Origin: SIG587 sp045649505
GTDB lineage: Bacteria > Bacillota > Clostridia > Oscillospirales > Acutalibacteraceae
Length of the DNA stretch: 27,803 nucleotides
Direction: 5' to 3'
Assembly (NCBI GenBank): GCA_045649505.1
Contig: JAZRQA010000043.1
Span: 1-27,803 of the forward strand
Shown here: positions 1 through 7,498 of the stretch, in pieces
Layout of the letters: every line of letters starts with the position of its first letter
Numbering within the stretch: the first letter of the stretch is position 1
Made by a program: the position numbers and the translations under genes
Notes under the pieces: model-generated
Told to the model about the DNA's origin: nothing
Databases searched by the model: none
Seen by the model: the letters and a program-made list of their open reading frames with translations, nothing else

Positions 1-136
1 GGGATTCGCCCGTGAGGTTGCCGACCGCGTTATATTTATTGACGAGGGTATTATTATGGAGGAGGCTCCCCCTGAGGAGTTCTTTAGTAATCCTAAGTGT
101 GACCGCCTTAAAGATTTCCTTGCTAAAGTGCTTTAA
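1..136 (+). CDS. Amino acid ABC transporter ATP-binding protein, C-terminal end (partial)
   Basis: Only the last 44 codons are present, read from base 2 to a TAA at 134-136; the 5' part lies outside the window. The segment reads GFAREVADRVIFIDEG, then MEEAPPEEFF, and ends in KDFLAKVL. This is the characteristic end of GlnQ/HisP-type ATPases: the 'ARE-ADR-IF-D-G' stretch after the H-loop, then 'EE--P-E-F--P' and a short terminal helix. Such proteins hydrolyse ATP on the cytoplasmic face to drive polar amino acid import with a permease and a binding protein, which presumably lie to the left. The substrate cannot be judged from this end. A strong bidirectional hairpin terminator follows at 217-248. 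Confidence 0.85.
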   Translation, partial: GFAREVADRVIFIDEGIIMEEAPPEEFFSNPKCDRLKDFLAKVL

Positions 137-140
137 GAAA

Positions 141-212
141 ACGACGTTGACCTGAGGGTCAAATGATGTTTACGGCTTTGCCGCGAAACGATGTTGTGTC
201 CTATGGACACAA
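141..212. repeat. Cluster of three short hairpins, each preceded by an RYGAYG-like hexamer
   Basis: Three small inverted repeats lie back to back. The first is TTGACC/GGTCAA (147-152/157-162). The second is GTTT-CGGC/GCCG-AAAC around a TTT loop (168-189, with an internal bulge). The third is TTGTGTCC/GGACACAA (194-201/205-212, loop TAT, perfect). Each is preceded by a related hexamer: ACGACG (141-146), ATGATG (163-168) and ACGATG (188-193). No ORF or promoter explains them. Arrays of alternating hexamers and short hairpins occur as dispersed intergenic repeats in many clostridial genomes, but assignment to a known family is inference. Confidence 0.5.
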
Positions 213-216
213 ATAC

Positions 217-248
217 AAAAAGGACAAGTCGAAAGACTTGTCCTTTTT
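217..248. terminator. Bidirectional intrinsic terminator between the ABC ATPase and 5S rRNA genes
   Basis: A perfect 14-bp stem, AAAAAGGACAAGTC (217-230) with GACTTGTCCTTTTT (235-248), encloses a GAAA loop on the plus strand. Both strands end the stem with a T run. It can therefore terminate the transporter ATPase transcript coming from the left and the 5S rRNA transcript coming from the right (minus strand). It starts 3 bases beyond the mature 3' end of 5S. Confidence 0.85.
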
Positions 249-250
249 GA

Positions 251-367
<117 letters not shown>

Positions 368-368
368 T

Positions 369-397
369 CTTTTTGCCCACTTTTAATGGGCAAAAAG
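369..397 (-). other. Hairpin at the 5' leader of the 5S transcript
   Basis: A perfect 11-bp inverted repeat, CTTTTTGCCCA (369-379) and TGGGCAAAAAG (387-397), with a 7-nt loop, lies between the -10 box and the mature 5' end of 5S. A start site about 7 nt after the -10 box would fall near 392, so most of the hairpin would form the 5' end of pre-5S. It may mark a processing site or protect the 5' end. As a terminator for the upstream comM-like gene it would be poor, because no U tract follows in that direction. Confidence 0.55.
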
Positions 398-398
398 G

Positions 399-427
399 AT
401 TTTAACATAATATATTTATTTTGTCAA
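399..427 (-). promoter_or_regulatory. Sigma-A-type promoter of the 5S rRNA gene
   Basis: On the minus strand a consensus -35 box TTGACA (422-427) is separated by exactly 17 bp (405-421) from a -10 box TAAAAT (399-404). It begins only 8 bp after the stop codon of the comM-like gene and about 30 bp before the 5S mature end. The match to consensus is strong, as expected for a stable-RNA promoter. Confidence 0.85.
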
Positions 428-434
428 TACTAAA

Positions 435-1967
435 TTATTCCTCGTTCCCCCAATACTTACGGTCCAAGCTTCTAAACTGTATTGCCTGAGAAATATGGGC
501 AGCCTCGATATTTTCACTACCTTCAAGGTCGGCAACGGTGCGAGCAACCTTTAAGAGGCGATCATAGGCACGGGCGGACATACCGAGCCTGTCAAATGCG
601 GCACGCAGTATTCCTGATGCTTGTTCTGACAAGGTGCAATACTTTTTAAGCAACGCAGGAGTTAAACGGGCGTTACAGGTAATTCCCGTGCCCTCATACC
701 GCTTTATCTGGATAGCGCGGGCAGCATTTACGCGCGCCCTTATCTGCGCCGAGGTTTCTTGCGGGATATTAGAATTAAGTGAATTGTAATCCACAGGCGG
801 CACCTCGATATGTAAATCAAGCCTGTCAAGCATTGGTCCCGAAATACGGTTTAAATATTTGCGCACTATATTTTCACTACAGGTGCATCGGTTTGATGGA
901 TGCCCATAAAAGCCGCAGGGACAGGGATTCATTGCGGCAACCACAGTTACCGAGCTTGGATAGGTTAGGGTGCCCGCAACACGGGAAATTGTAACCTTAC
1001 CGTCCTCAATAGGCTGGCGCATAGCCTCCATAACATCGCGGTGAAATTCGGGAAGCTCATCAAGAAAAAGTACGCCGTTATGGGCAAGGGAAAGCTCACC
1101 TGGTCTTGGTACTGTACCGCCGCCCGCAAGGCCTGCGGCAGATACGGTATGATGGGGCGAACGGAAGGGACGTGCAGTTATTAGTGGATTTTCGGGGTTA
1201 AGAATACCCGCTATTGAATGTATTTTCGTTGTCTGAATAGACTCCTCAAATGTCATTTCGGGCAAAATGGTCGGCATACGCTTGGCAAGCATACTTTTAC
1301 CCGAGCCGGGAGGTCCTATAAGCAGTATGTTATGACCGCCCGCGGCGGCAACCTCTAAGGCGCGCTTTGCAGCCGTCTGACCACGAACATCGCAAAAATC
1401 AAGTTCCTCGTAAGCAGTGGTATTGCTACAGGGCGCGGGCACCGCTTTTGCTATTTCGCGCTCTCCTTTTAAATGGCACAGCAGGTCAGCTATGCTGTTT
1501 AATGGATAAATATCAATTCCTTCTACAACGGCTGCCTCTGCTGCATTTGCGCAGGGCACAAAAAATTTCTTTACACCGTTTTCCTTAGCGCAGATAGCCA
1601 TTGCAAGTACACCGTTTACAGGGCGAATCTTACCGTCCAAGGACACCTCGCCTATAAAAGCACAGTCACTCACACCCACACCCAGTTGCTTTGAAGCAAG
1701 GAGTATGCTTATTAGTATGGGAAGGTCGTAAACAGGACCCTCCTTCCTCAGGTCGGCAGGGGCAAGGTTTACGGTTATTCTGCCCACAGGAAATTTAAAG
1801 CCGCAGTTTTTCAGAGCAGAGCGTACCCTGTCCCTTGACTCTTTAACCGAGGCATCAGGCAGACCAACAATATCGAATGCGGGCAGTCCGTTTGATAAGT
1901 CGGTCTCGATTTCAAGCATATATGATTCCATTCCAAAAATGGCAACGCTTTTTAAACTGGCAAACAT
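435..1967 (-). CDS. comM: YifB/ComM family AAA+ ATPase (Mg-chelatase-like)
   Basis: This 510-residue protein belongs to the YifB/ComM family; ComM is a hexameric helicase that promotes branch migration during integration of transforming DNA, and the family is widespread in non-competent bacteria too. The N-terminal Lon-like/ChlI-type domain (about 1-170) includes PAFDIVGLPDASVKESRDRV. The AAA+ core follows, with Walker A GPPGSGKS (218-225), Walker B VLFLDELPEF (299-308), and a Cys-rich NPCPCGFYGH...CTCS segment near 355-370. The C-terminal Mg_chelatase domain ends the protein. I chose the ATG at 1965-1967 because AGGTGG lies just upstream; a longer frame to 2018 would run into the promoter at 1990-2018. 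It diverges from the ygiQ-like gene. Use of the comM name assumes orthology. Confidence 0.92.
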   Translation of the reverse strand: MFASLKSVAIFGMESYMLEIETDLSNGLPAFDIVGLPDASVKESRDRVRSALKNCGFKFPVGRITVNLAPADLRKEGPVYDLPILISILLASKQLGVGVSDCAFIGEVSLDGKIRPVNGVLAMAICAKENGVKKFFVPCANAAEAAVVEGIDIYPLNSIADLLCHLKGEREIAKAVPAPCSNTTAYEELDFCDVRGQTAAKRALEVAAAGGHNILLIGPPGSGKSMLAKRMPTILPEMTFEESIQTTKIHSIAGILNPENPLITARPFRSPHHTVSAAGLAGGGTVPRPGELSLAHNGVLFLDELPEFHRDVMEAMRQPIEDGKVTISRVAGTLTYPSSVTVVAAMNPCPCGFYGHPSNRCTCSENIVRKYLNRISGPMLDRLDLHIEVPPVDYNSLNSNIPQETSAQIRARVNAARAIQIKRYEGTGITCNARLTPALLKKYCTLSEQASGILRAAFDRLGMSARAYDRLLKVARTVADLEGSENIEAAHISQAIQFRSLDRKYWGNEE

Positions 1968-1989
1968 TTTTACCACCTCTTGTTTTCCT

Positions 1990-2018
1990 ATTATATACCA
2001 ATTGCGCAATTTTCTCAA
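1990..2018 (-). promoter_or_regulatory. Promoter of the comM-like gene, with a 12-bp palindrome in its spacer
   Basis: On the minus strand -35 TTGAGA (2013-2018) and -10 TATAAT (1990-1995) are 17 bp apart. The spacer contains the perfect palindrome AATTGCGCAATT (2000-2011). Its placement between the two boxes is where a repressor operator would be expected, but no regulator is implied by the sequence itself. Confidence 0.75.
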
Positions 2019-2027
2019 TCACTTTAA

Positions 2028-2056
2028 TTGCATTTTTGCAAATTATATTATATAAT
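2028..2056 (+). promoter_or_regulatory. Promoter of the ygiQ-like gene
   Basis: A -35 box TTGCAT (2028-2033), 17-bp spacer and perfect -10 TATAAT (2051-2056) lie about 32 bp before the ATG at 2088. A Shine-Dalgarno AAGGAT (2074-2079) follows. It is back to back with the comM-like promoter, with about 10 bp between the two -35 boxes. Confidence 0.75.
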
Positions 2057-2087
2057 TATTGTGTACTAATTTTAAGGATGTAACAAT

Positions 2088-3953
2088 ATGCCCTTTTTAC
2101 CCATTACAAAAAAAGAGATGGAAAGCTACGGCTGGAATCAGCCCGACATTATAATAATTACGGGAGATGCCTATATTGACCACCCAAGCTTTGGTACAGC
2201 GGTAGTATCCCGCGTATTGGAAAGCGCAGGCTTTAAGGTATGCATTATTCCCCAGCCAACAAGGGATGAGGACTATAAAATTTTTGGCAGTCCAAGGCTT
2301 GCATTTTTCATAAACAGCGGAAATATTGACTCCATGGTGGCGCACTACACTGCGGCAAAGAAGCGGCGCAGTGACGATGCTTATACCCCCGGTGGTAAAG
2401 CGGGACGGCGTCCTGACAGGGCAGTTATTTGCTATACTAAAAAGGTGCGCGAGCTTTTCGGGGATATTCCCATTGCCATTGGCGGCATTGAGGCTTCCCT
2501 TCGACGCTTTGCCCACTATGATTATTGGGACGACAGGGTGCGCCCATCCGTTTTAATTGATTCGGGTGCTGACCTGCTTATGTACGGTATGGGAGAAAAG
2601 CATATTGTTGAGATTGCAAAACGTCTTGATGGCGGTGAAAAAGTCACCGAGCTTACCGATATTTTAGGCACCTGCTTTGCGGTAGCGGCTAAGGACTACA
2701 CTCCCCGCCCCTGCAGTGAGTGCCCTGCATACGATATTGTAAGACAGCCTACTGAATCGGGCAAGAGGCAGTATGCCGTTTCCTGCCGCATACAACAGGA
2801 TGAGCAGGATGCCCTTCGCGGCAAAACCGTTATTCAGCGCCACGGCGATAAGATTTTAGTGCAGAATCCGCCTATGCCTCCCCTTTCCACCGATGAGATG
2901 GACGCGGTTTATGCGCTGCCCTATATGCGAGATTACCACCCCTCCTATGAGTCTGCGGGCGGTGTTGATGCAATAAAGGAAGTAAAATTCTCGGTTATCC
3001 ATAACCGCGGTTGTTTCGGCGCGTGTAATTTTTGTTCACTTGCCTTTCATCAGGGCAGGCAGATTGCCTGCAGAAGCCATGAATCGGTTATAAAAGAGGT
3101 AGAGGCTATTACAAAAATGCCCGATTTTAAAGGCTATATACACGATGTTGGTGGACCTACGGCAAACTTTCGCGCCCCATCCTGCGACAAGCAATTAAAG
3201 ACAGGACTTTGCAAGGGTAAAAAATGCCTTGCGCCCAATATCTGCCCCGCGGTAAAGGTTGACCACAGTGATTACCTTGCTTTACTCAGAGAGCTAAGAA
3301 AGATACCCAAGGTAAAAAAAGTATTCATCCGCTCAGGTATACGCTTTGACTACCTTGTAGCAGATAATGATGAAAGCTTTTTTAAGGAGCTTATAGCGCA
3401 CCACACAAGCGGTCAGCTAAAGGTTGCGCCTGAACACTGTAGTGACAATGTTTTAAGGTATATGGGCAAGCCAAATATTGCAACCTATCAGAAATTTAAG
3501 AAGCGTTTTTACGAGCTGACAAAAAGTGTGGGTAAGGAGCAGTTTTTAGTGCCCTACCTTATGTCCTCACATCCGGGGAGCACAATGAAGGACGCCATCC
3601 AGTTAGCAGTTTTTCTTAAAAAGGAGGGCCTACACCCCGAACAGGTTCAGGATTTTTACCCCACGCCCGGTACCGTTTCCACCTGTATGTACTATACGGG
3701 GATTGACCCTTACACAATGCAGCCTGTGTATGTGCCGCGCACAATGAAGGAAAAGGCACAGCAGCGCGCACTTTTGCAGTATTTCAAACCAGAAAACCGC
3801 GCCCTTGTGCTAACTGCACTTAAAAGCGCGGGCAGATATGACCTTATAGGCACGGGCAAAAACTGTCTTATCGCACCCGATAGGAACGATACCGCTTTAC
3901 AAGCAAAAAAGCGCAAGCCAACCATCAGAAATACACATAAAAAGAAGAAATAA
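2088..3953 (+). CDS. ygiQ: YgiQ family radical SAM protein
   Basis: This 621-residue protein belongs to the YgiQ (UPF0313) radical SAM family, whose substrate is not established. The N-terminal part (about 15-200) has the family's conserved DAYIDHPSFG and GGIEASLRRFAHYDYWDD segments, related to B12-binding/MiaB-like N-domains. The radical SAM core carries the CxxxCxxC cluster ligands C309, C313 and C316 in NRGCFGACNFCS. Further conserved blocks are HDVGGPTANF and KVAPEHC. Extra cysteines near 360-385 (CDKQLKTGLCKGKKC...NICP) are typical of the family. The C-terminus is a basic tail. It has its own promoter; no terminator is visible downstream, where an RHS remnant begins within about 50 bp. 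Confidence 0.93.
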   Translation: MPFLPITKKEMESYGWNQPDIIIITGDAYIDHPSFGTAVVSRVLESAGFKVCIIPQPTRDEDYKIFGSPRLAFFINSGNIDSMVAHYTAAKKRRSDDAYTPGGKAGRRPDRAVICYTKKVRELFGDIPIAIGGIEASLRRFAHYDYWDDRVRPSVLIDSGADLLMYGMGEKHIVEIAKRLDGGEKVTELTDILGTCFAVAAKDYTPRPCSECPAYDIVRQPTESGKRQYAVSCRIQQDEQDALRGKTVIQRHGDKILVQNPPMPPLSTDEMDAVYALPYMRDYHPSYESAGGVDAIKEVKFSVIHNRGCFGACNFCSLAFHQGRQIACRSHESVIKEVEAITKMPDFKGYIHDVGGPTANFRAPSCDKQLKTGLCKGKKCLAPNICPAVKVDHSDYLALLRELRKIPKVKKVFIRSGIRFDYLVADNDESFFKELIAHHTSGQLKVAPEHCSDNVLRYMGKPNIATYQKFKKRFYELTKSVGKEQFLVPYLMSSHPGSTMKDAIQLAVFLKKEGLHPEQVQDFYPTPGTVSTCMYYTGIDPYTMQPVYVPRTMKEKAQQRALLQYFKPENRALVLTALKSAGRYDLIGTGKNCLIAPDRNDTALQAKKRKPTIRNTHKKKK

Positions 3954-4001
3954 ATAGCGGATCATAAAAAACTTAAAGAAAGATTGTAGTGATATGTTTG
4001 A

Positions 4002-4916
4002 ATTTTTAAGAACGGCACCACTGAGGAATATTACTATTACATATTCAACGCTCAAGGCGATGTAACGGGGATAGTTGACAGTCAAGGCACACAGGTGGTA
4101 GAATATACCTATGGAGCATGGGGAGATTTACTCAGTATTACAGGCACTATGGCTGACACCGTTGGTCAGGCAAACGCTATAAGATATCGCGGGTATTATT
4201 ACGATGCTGAGACGGGGTTCTACCTAACAGGTACAAGGTACTACGATCCCGAAATTGGTAGATTCATCAACGCTGACGGATATGTATCCACAGGGCAAGG
4301 CGTTCTTGGTAATAATATGTTCGCTTACTGTGGTAACAATCCGGTTAATCGTGCAGATCCTACAGGAATGTTTTGGAAAGAAATCGGTGACTTTTTCTCA
4401 AAGGCTTGGAATGGAATTAAAACTTGGGCAAAAAACACCTTTGGGGCCGGTAGTTCCACTACTGCAACGATAGCAGAGATTGAAACACCAGTAATTCCAG
4501 ATCCATCACCTATTACTGTAAAAACAGGAACCAAAACCACTCAAACAATATCCAAACACGGTGACTCGTCAAAGCCTATTTCCGTTTATGCAAATAAAGA
4601 CGCACAACACCCAATAAAATCATCATCTGCCGGTATAAATATTAACATTGTCAATTTTACTTTAGATTTAAGTGTAGGGCTTGATGATATTGGTATTTCC
4701 GGCTCCTTAACAAACGGAAATACAACAAATAACTTTGGTGTAAAATTGAATTTATCAGAATTAAAAATTGGCTTTGAAGGTTCAACAGCAATTCAATGGG
4801 ATAATACAACCGAAACGGCTTATACCAATGCTAGTATTAGTGGTTGGGCGATTGCGGCGGCATACATTTTAGCTACAACGGGACAATATGTGCAGTCGCC
4901 ATCATATGCATATTAG
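4002..4916 (+). pseudogene. 5'-truncated RHS-repeat protein with intact core end and C-terminal tip
   Basis: The frame is open from just after a TGA at 3999-4001 to the TAG at 4914-4916, about 304 codons. Positions 4008-4370 encode the end of an RHS core: EEYYYIFNAQGDVTGIVDS, VVEYTYGAWG, YYDAETGFYLTGTRYYDPEIGRFINADG (read in pieces), FAYCGNNPVNRADPTG. Full RHS proteins are usually well over 1000 residues, so the whole N-terminal part is missing. The first possible start (GTG at 4095) has no Shine-Dalgarno. After the DPTGMF boundary comes an approximately 180-residue tip: an amphipathic W/K-rich segment (FWKEIGDFFSKAWNGIKTW), a Thr/Pro-rich linker, beta-rich repeats, and a small hydrophobic helix near the end (GWAIAAAYILATTG). 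I recognise no toxin motif. The tip is AT-richer than its neighbours. It may be an orphan tip module or simple decay. Confidence 0.8.
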
Positions 4917-4937
4917 TATTATAGGGGGTATAGCACA

Positions 4938-5552
4938 TTGTATAATATTATTAGATTGATAATGGGTTGTATTTTTCTTGTGTGTTCAATTATAGTTATA
5001 AAAAATTTTAAAGCGATTCGTAAACATATACTATATATTGTTTTTACAAGTTTGTCGGTGTTATTGATTGTTGTGTTAACATTTTTACCTTTTGAAAATC
5101 TTTTTATAACTTTCGACTCTCCAAAAGCCGCCTATGAGTATTATAATTTAGGAAGATCAAATATTGAACTTATTGTAGAGGGAGATGATTGCGATTTTAT
5201 TATTGATCGCAAGAACGACTCTGACACATATTTGATTATACCTAAAACAGCAGACGGATGGAAAATAGGAATCGGCTCAAATACTAAAAGAATAGTACAA
5301 AAACTTTCTAACGGAATTGTTTTATATGTTTACCAATACAAGGATACAAGTGATTATTTTATAACCATCCTTGACACAAATGGTGGTGAATCAACTGTAT
5401 CGGATGAATACAATACCAAATTCTTTTCATTAGAAAGATACAATGATTCGCTCGAAAAAAATTTTGTTACCTATTATGCACATATCACAAATCTAAATCC
5501 ACAGTATAGCGTAATAGTAAACGATAACAAAATAGTATTGGAAAATCAATAA
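4938..5552 (+). CDS. Two-TM membrane protein downstream of the RHS tip (hypothetical, possible immunity-like)
   Basis: This 204-residue protein starts at a TTG (4938-4940) preceded by AGGGGG at about 4923-4928, the best ribosome site available. Two N-terminal hydrophobic helices (about residues 3-21 and 31-51) separated by a short basic loop anchor a soluble domain of about 150 residues. That domain is beta-rich, with FDSPKAAYEYYNLG, a DGWKIGIGSNTKR stretch and ILDTNGG. I do not recognise a catalytic motif. It lies 21 bp after the RHS tip stop on the same strand and shares its AT-rich composition, the position where cognate immunity genes usually sit. That role is inference only. Its 3' end overlaps the convergent recombinase remnant by 7 bp. 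Confidence 0.7.
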   Translation: MYNIIRLIMGCIFLVCSIIVIKNFKAIRKHILYIVFTSLSVLLIVVLTFLPFENLFITFDSPKAAYEYYNLGRSNIELIVEGDDCDFIIDRKNDSDTYLIIPKTADGWKIGIGSNTKRIVQKLSNGIVLYVYQYKDTSDYFITILDTNGGESTVSDEYNTKFFSLERYNDSLEKNFVTYYAHITNLNPQYSVIVNDNKIVLENQ

Positions 5553-5848
5553 GTAGATTTGATTTTCCATTCCACACTAACCTCTTGCTGTTTTTGACCA
5601 TTAACCATTTCTAAACAACCAATTTCAATTTTTGAAATCAGATTGTTTAGAATAAACGGTGTTAATTCAGTAACATTAAGGCACTCTTTGACGGTTTCTC
5701 TGAACTGCTCAACGGATATTTCGGTATTATGTTGCTGTGAGATTTTAGATTGCAAGGCAGATAGCTTTTGTTCTAATGTTTCCTGCAGCGTAGAAAGACA
5801 GAAAAGACAGGTGACGGTTTTAATTTCATCTGGTCTAACGGCAGACAA
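5546..5848 (-). pseudogene. Large serine recombinase remnant, C-terminal end only
   Basis: The 100-codon frame ends with ELTPFILNNLISKIEIG, then VNGQKQQEVSVEWKI. This resembles the C-terminal DUF4368-type end of large serine recombinases carried by clostridial conjugative and mobilizable elements (the usual pattern is LTPE-L--LI--I-V, then G-R-Q-I-I-Y). A coiled-coil-like segment, LQETLEQKLSALQSKI, precedes it, also as in the family. The catalytic resolvase domain, the recombinase domain and the zinc ribbon are all absent: the family is normally about 500 residues or more. It marks the trace of a lost mobile element beside the RHS fragment. I cannot tell whether the short frame is expressed. 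Confidence 0.65.
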
Positions 5849-5877
5849 AATTCACTCTATTATAATAAGCTATTAAC

Positions 5878-5916
5878 AAAAAAGCGTTCTGTTATAACAT
5901 AACAGAACGCTTTTTT
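5878..5916 (-). terminator. Terminator of the ruvC-to-WYL operon
   Basis: A perfect 17-bp stem, AAAAAAGCGTTCTGTTA (5878-5894) and TAACAGAACGCTTTTTT (5900-5916), has a 5-nt loop. Its outer A/T arm touches the TAA stop of the WYL gene. Both strands carry T runs, so it could also stop plus-strand transcription leaving the accessory patch. Confidence 0.88.
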
Positions 5917-6914
5917 TAATTATAAATTTCATATAAATCGTCTATGCGTTTTTTCACCATATCAACAAACTCATTAGGGGCGAGTGCCTTTATTCCTGCG
6001 CCGAACTGAAGTATCCAACTTACAAGGCCTTCACTTAAATTTGCCTTGACATTAAAATCAAAGTGGCCGTTTTCGACGTTGAGATAAAAAATATCCTCAC
6101 CGAAACGGTCTATTACCTGCTCAAGCAGGGCGGTGTCACAGCGAAGCTTTATCTCGGTAGGCTCACCGCTGAACATATTGAAGTTTTTTGATACATAATC
6201 CGATATATTAAAAGCATCCTTATACTCGCTGACCTCACTGAAATGGCGGGCGGGTGTATCTAAAATCTTTACGGCACGCATACGGTCAAGGCGCAGATTC
6301 ATTAAATTATCGTACTTGGCGTTGTTACACACAAGATAGTAGCAGTCATCCTGCCATATAAGGGCGTAGGGGCTGACCTCCATTTCCTTTTCGGCAATCG
6401 CAACCCTTCTGTCCTGAGATAAAATTCGTCTTTCATACCTAAGGCTTACCTTTTTGCCACCCTCTACAGCATCAGACAGGCGGTCAATAGTATAGTATAT
6501 CTCTTCATTTTTACATTTGTGGCTTATATCTATATAGGAATAATCTCTATGCCGTCTTGCCTGATGAACGCTTTGTATTTTTTCAAGCTTAGCCGTAAGC
6601 TCACGGGATTTTTTGGCGGTTATGAAGCCAGCCGATGCAACCGCATCGGTAAGCAGGCGTATCTCAGGCTCCTCAAACTCACGGGTGCTTAAAAAGTATC
6701 CGCCGCCTGTGCCGCGGTTTTTTATAATATCGTAGCCGTAATCTATAAGTATATCGATATCTCGATAAACCGATTTCCGCTCAGCCTCGATACCGTTATT
6801 TTCAAGATATTCAATTATTTGTGGGGTTGAAACAGGATGTTGTTCATCGGAATATCGGCGCAGATAATCTATAATATAGAGTATTCTCACCTTTTGTCCA
6901 GACTGTTTTGCCAT
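5916..6914 (-). CDS. WYL domain transcriptional regulator (DeoR-like HTH)
   Basis: This 332-residue protein has an N-terminal winged HTH (about 8-75; VSTPQIIEYL, then RKSVYRDIDILIDYGYDI, ending in a GTGGGYFL wing). A WYL domain follows (about 150-225; YALIWQDDCYYLVCNN, then LRLDRM), and a WCX-type C-terminal part (about 255-330). WYL domains are ligand- or nucleic-acid-sensing modules in regulators of many processes, including DNA damage and defence loci; the target here is unknown. The ATG at 6914 has an AGGAGGT site with ideal spacing. That places the start 28 bp inside the upstream Toprim gene. It is the last gene of the operon. Confidence 0.9.
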   Translation of the reverse strand: MAKQSGQKVRILYIIDYLRRYSDEQHPVSTPQIIEYLENNGIEAERKSVYRDIDILIDYGYDIIKNRGTGGGYFLSTREFEEPEIRLLTDAVASAGFITAKKSRELTAKLEKIQSVHQARRHRDYSYIDISHKCKNEEIYYTIDRLSDAVEGGKKVSLRYERRILSQDRRVAIAEKEMEVSPYALIWQDDCYYLVCNNAKYDNLMNLRLDRMRAVKILDTPARHFSEVSEYKDAFNISDYVSKNFNMFSGEPTEIKLRCDTALLEQVIDRFGEDIFYLNVENGHFDFNVKANLSEGLVSWILQFGAGIKALAPNEFVDMVKKRIDDLYEIYN

Positions 6915-7498
6915 TTTTTTACCTCCTGTTCAAAGCCTGAAAATGTGTAGGCACAGTTGATATAATCGAGCATTGCGGGTGTTGTAAGGTTATCGGGCAA
7001 ATCTATAAAGCTAAGAAAATCTTTGCGTGCGGCGGCGGAATTTTGTCTGCCGCTTAAATTCCATTTATATAAATCGGCCTTCGTGACCTTTCTGCTCTTT
7101 TTCTCACTCACCTGCGCTCTAACGCCGCTTTTTTCAAGGGCGGCAAGAATTATTTCGCCGCTTATGCCCTCTACCCCCAAAATTCCCTCGGCACCGTACT
7201 TTGTCTTACGGCGTTCCCTACCGTAAATTTTAGGCAGATAAACATTGATTATTTTATCGCTTTTGATACACTGCTTTAAATATGAGCGGATTACCCTGCC
7301 CGCATTATCGGAATCGGTCATAACGATAATTCCGCCTTGCTCAGCCGCAAGCCTTATAAGCTTTAATTTTTCCTTATCCCGAAACAAAGCGAAGCCGTTT
7401 GTAGGAATTATAAGAGCATCAATATAATTTTCGAGATGTATTTTATCGTATTTACCCTCTACTATGACCGCGCCGCTTAGCTTAATCAATTTTTTCAC
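6887..7498 (-). CDS. RNase M5-like Toprim protein
   Basis: This protein of about 203 residues has an N-terminal Toprim domain: the catalytic Glu in GAVIVEGKYDK (E14) and the DxD pair in MTDSDNAG (D62, D64), with ETNG-like IPTNG between them. The arrangement and size match RNase M5 (RnmV, about 190 residues), which matures the ends of 5S rRNA in Firmicutes, and the related DUF4093 group. The C-terminal half (about 100-203; KYGAEGILGVEGIS, LYKWNLSG) fits that C-domain. The GTG at 7498 has no spaced ribosome site; a TTG at 7489 has GGGTG about 7 bp upstream and overlaps the holA stop, so it may be the real start. A 5S gene lies elsewhere in the window. Orthology to rnmV is likely but not proven. 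Confidence 0.8.
   Translation of the reverse strand: MKKLIKLSGAVIVEGKYDKIHLENYIDALIIPTNGFALFRDKEKLKLIRLAAEQGGIIVMTDSDNAGRVIRSYLKQCIKSDKIINVYLPKIYGRERRKTKYGAEGILGVEGISGEIILAALEKSGVRAQVSEKKSRKVTKADLYKWNLSGRQNSAAARKDFLSFIDLPDNLTTPAMLDYINCAYTFSGFEQEVKKWQNSLDKR

Noticed and set aside
369..397. Hairpin as terminator of the comM-like gene
   Set aside because: No U tract follows in that direction, and the 5S promoter lies between the comM stop and the hairpin.
5643..5876. Small plus-strand frame (77 codons)
   Set aside because: It is antisense to the recombinase remnant, has no ribosome site, and its translation resembles nothing known.
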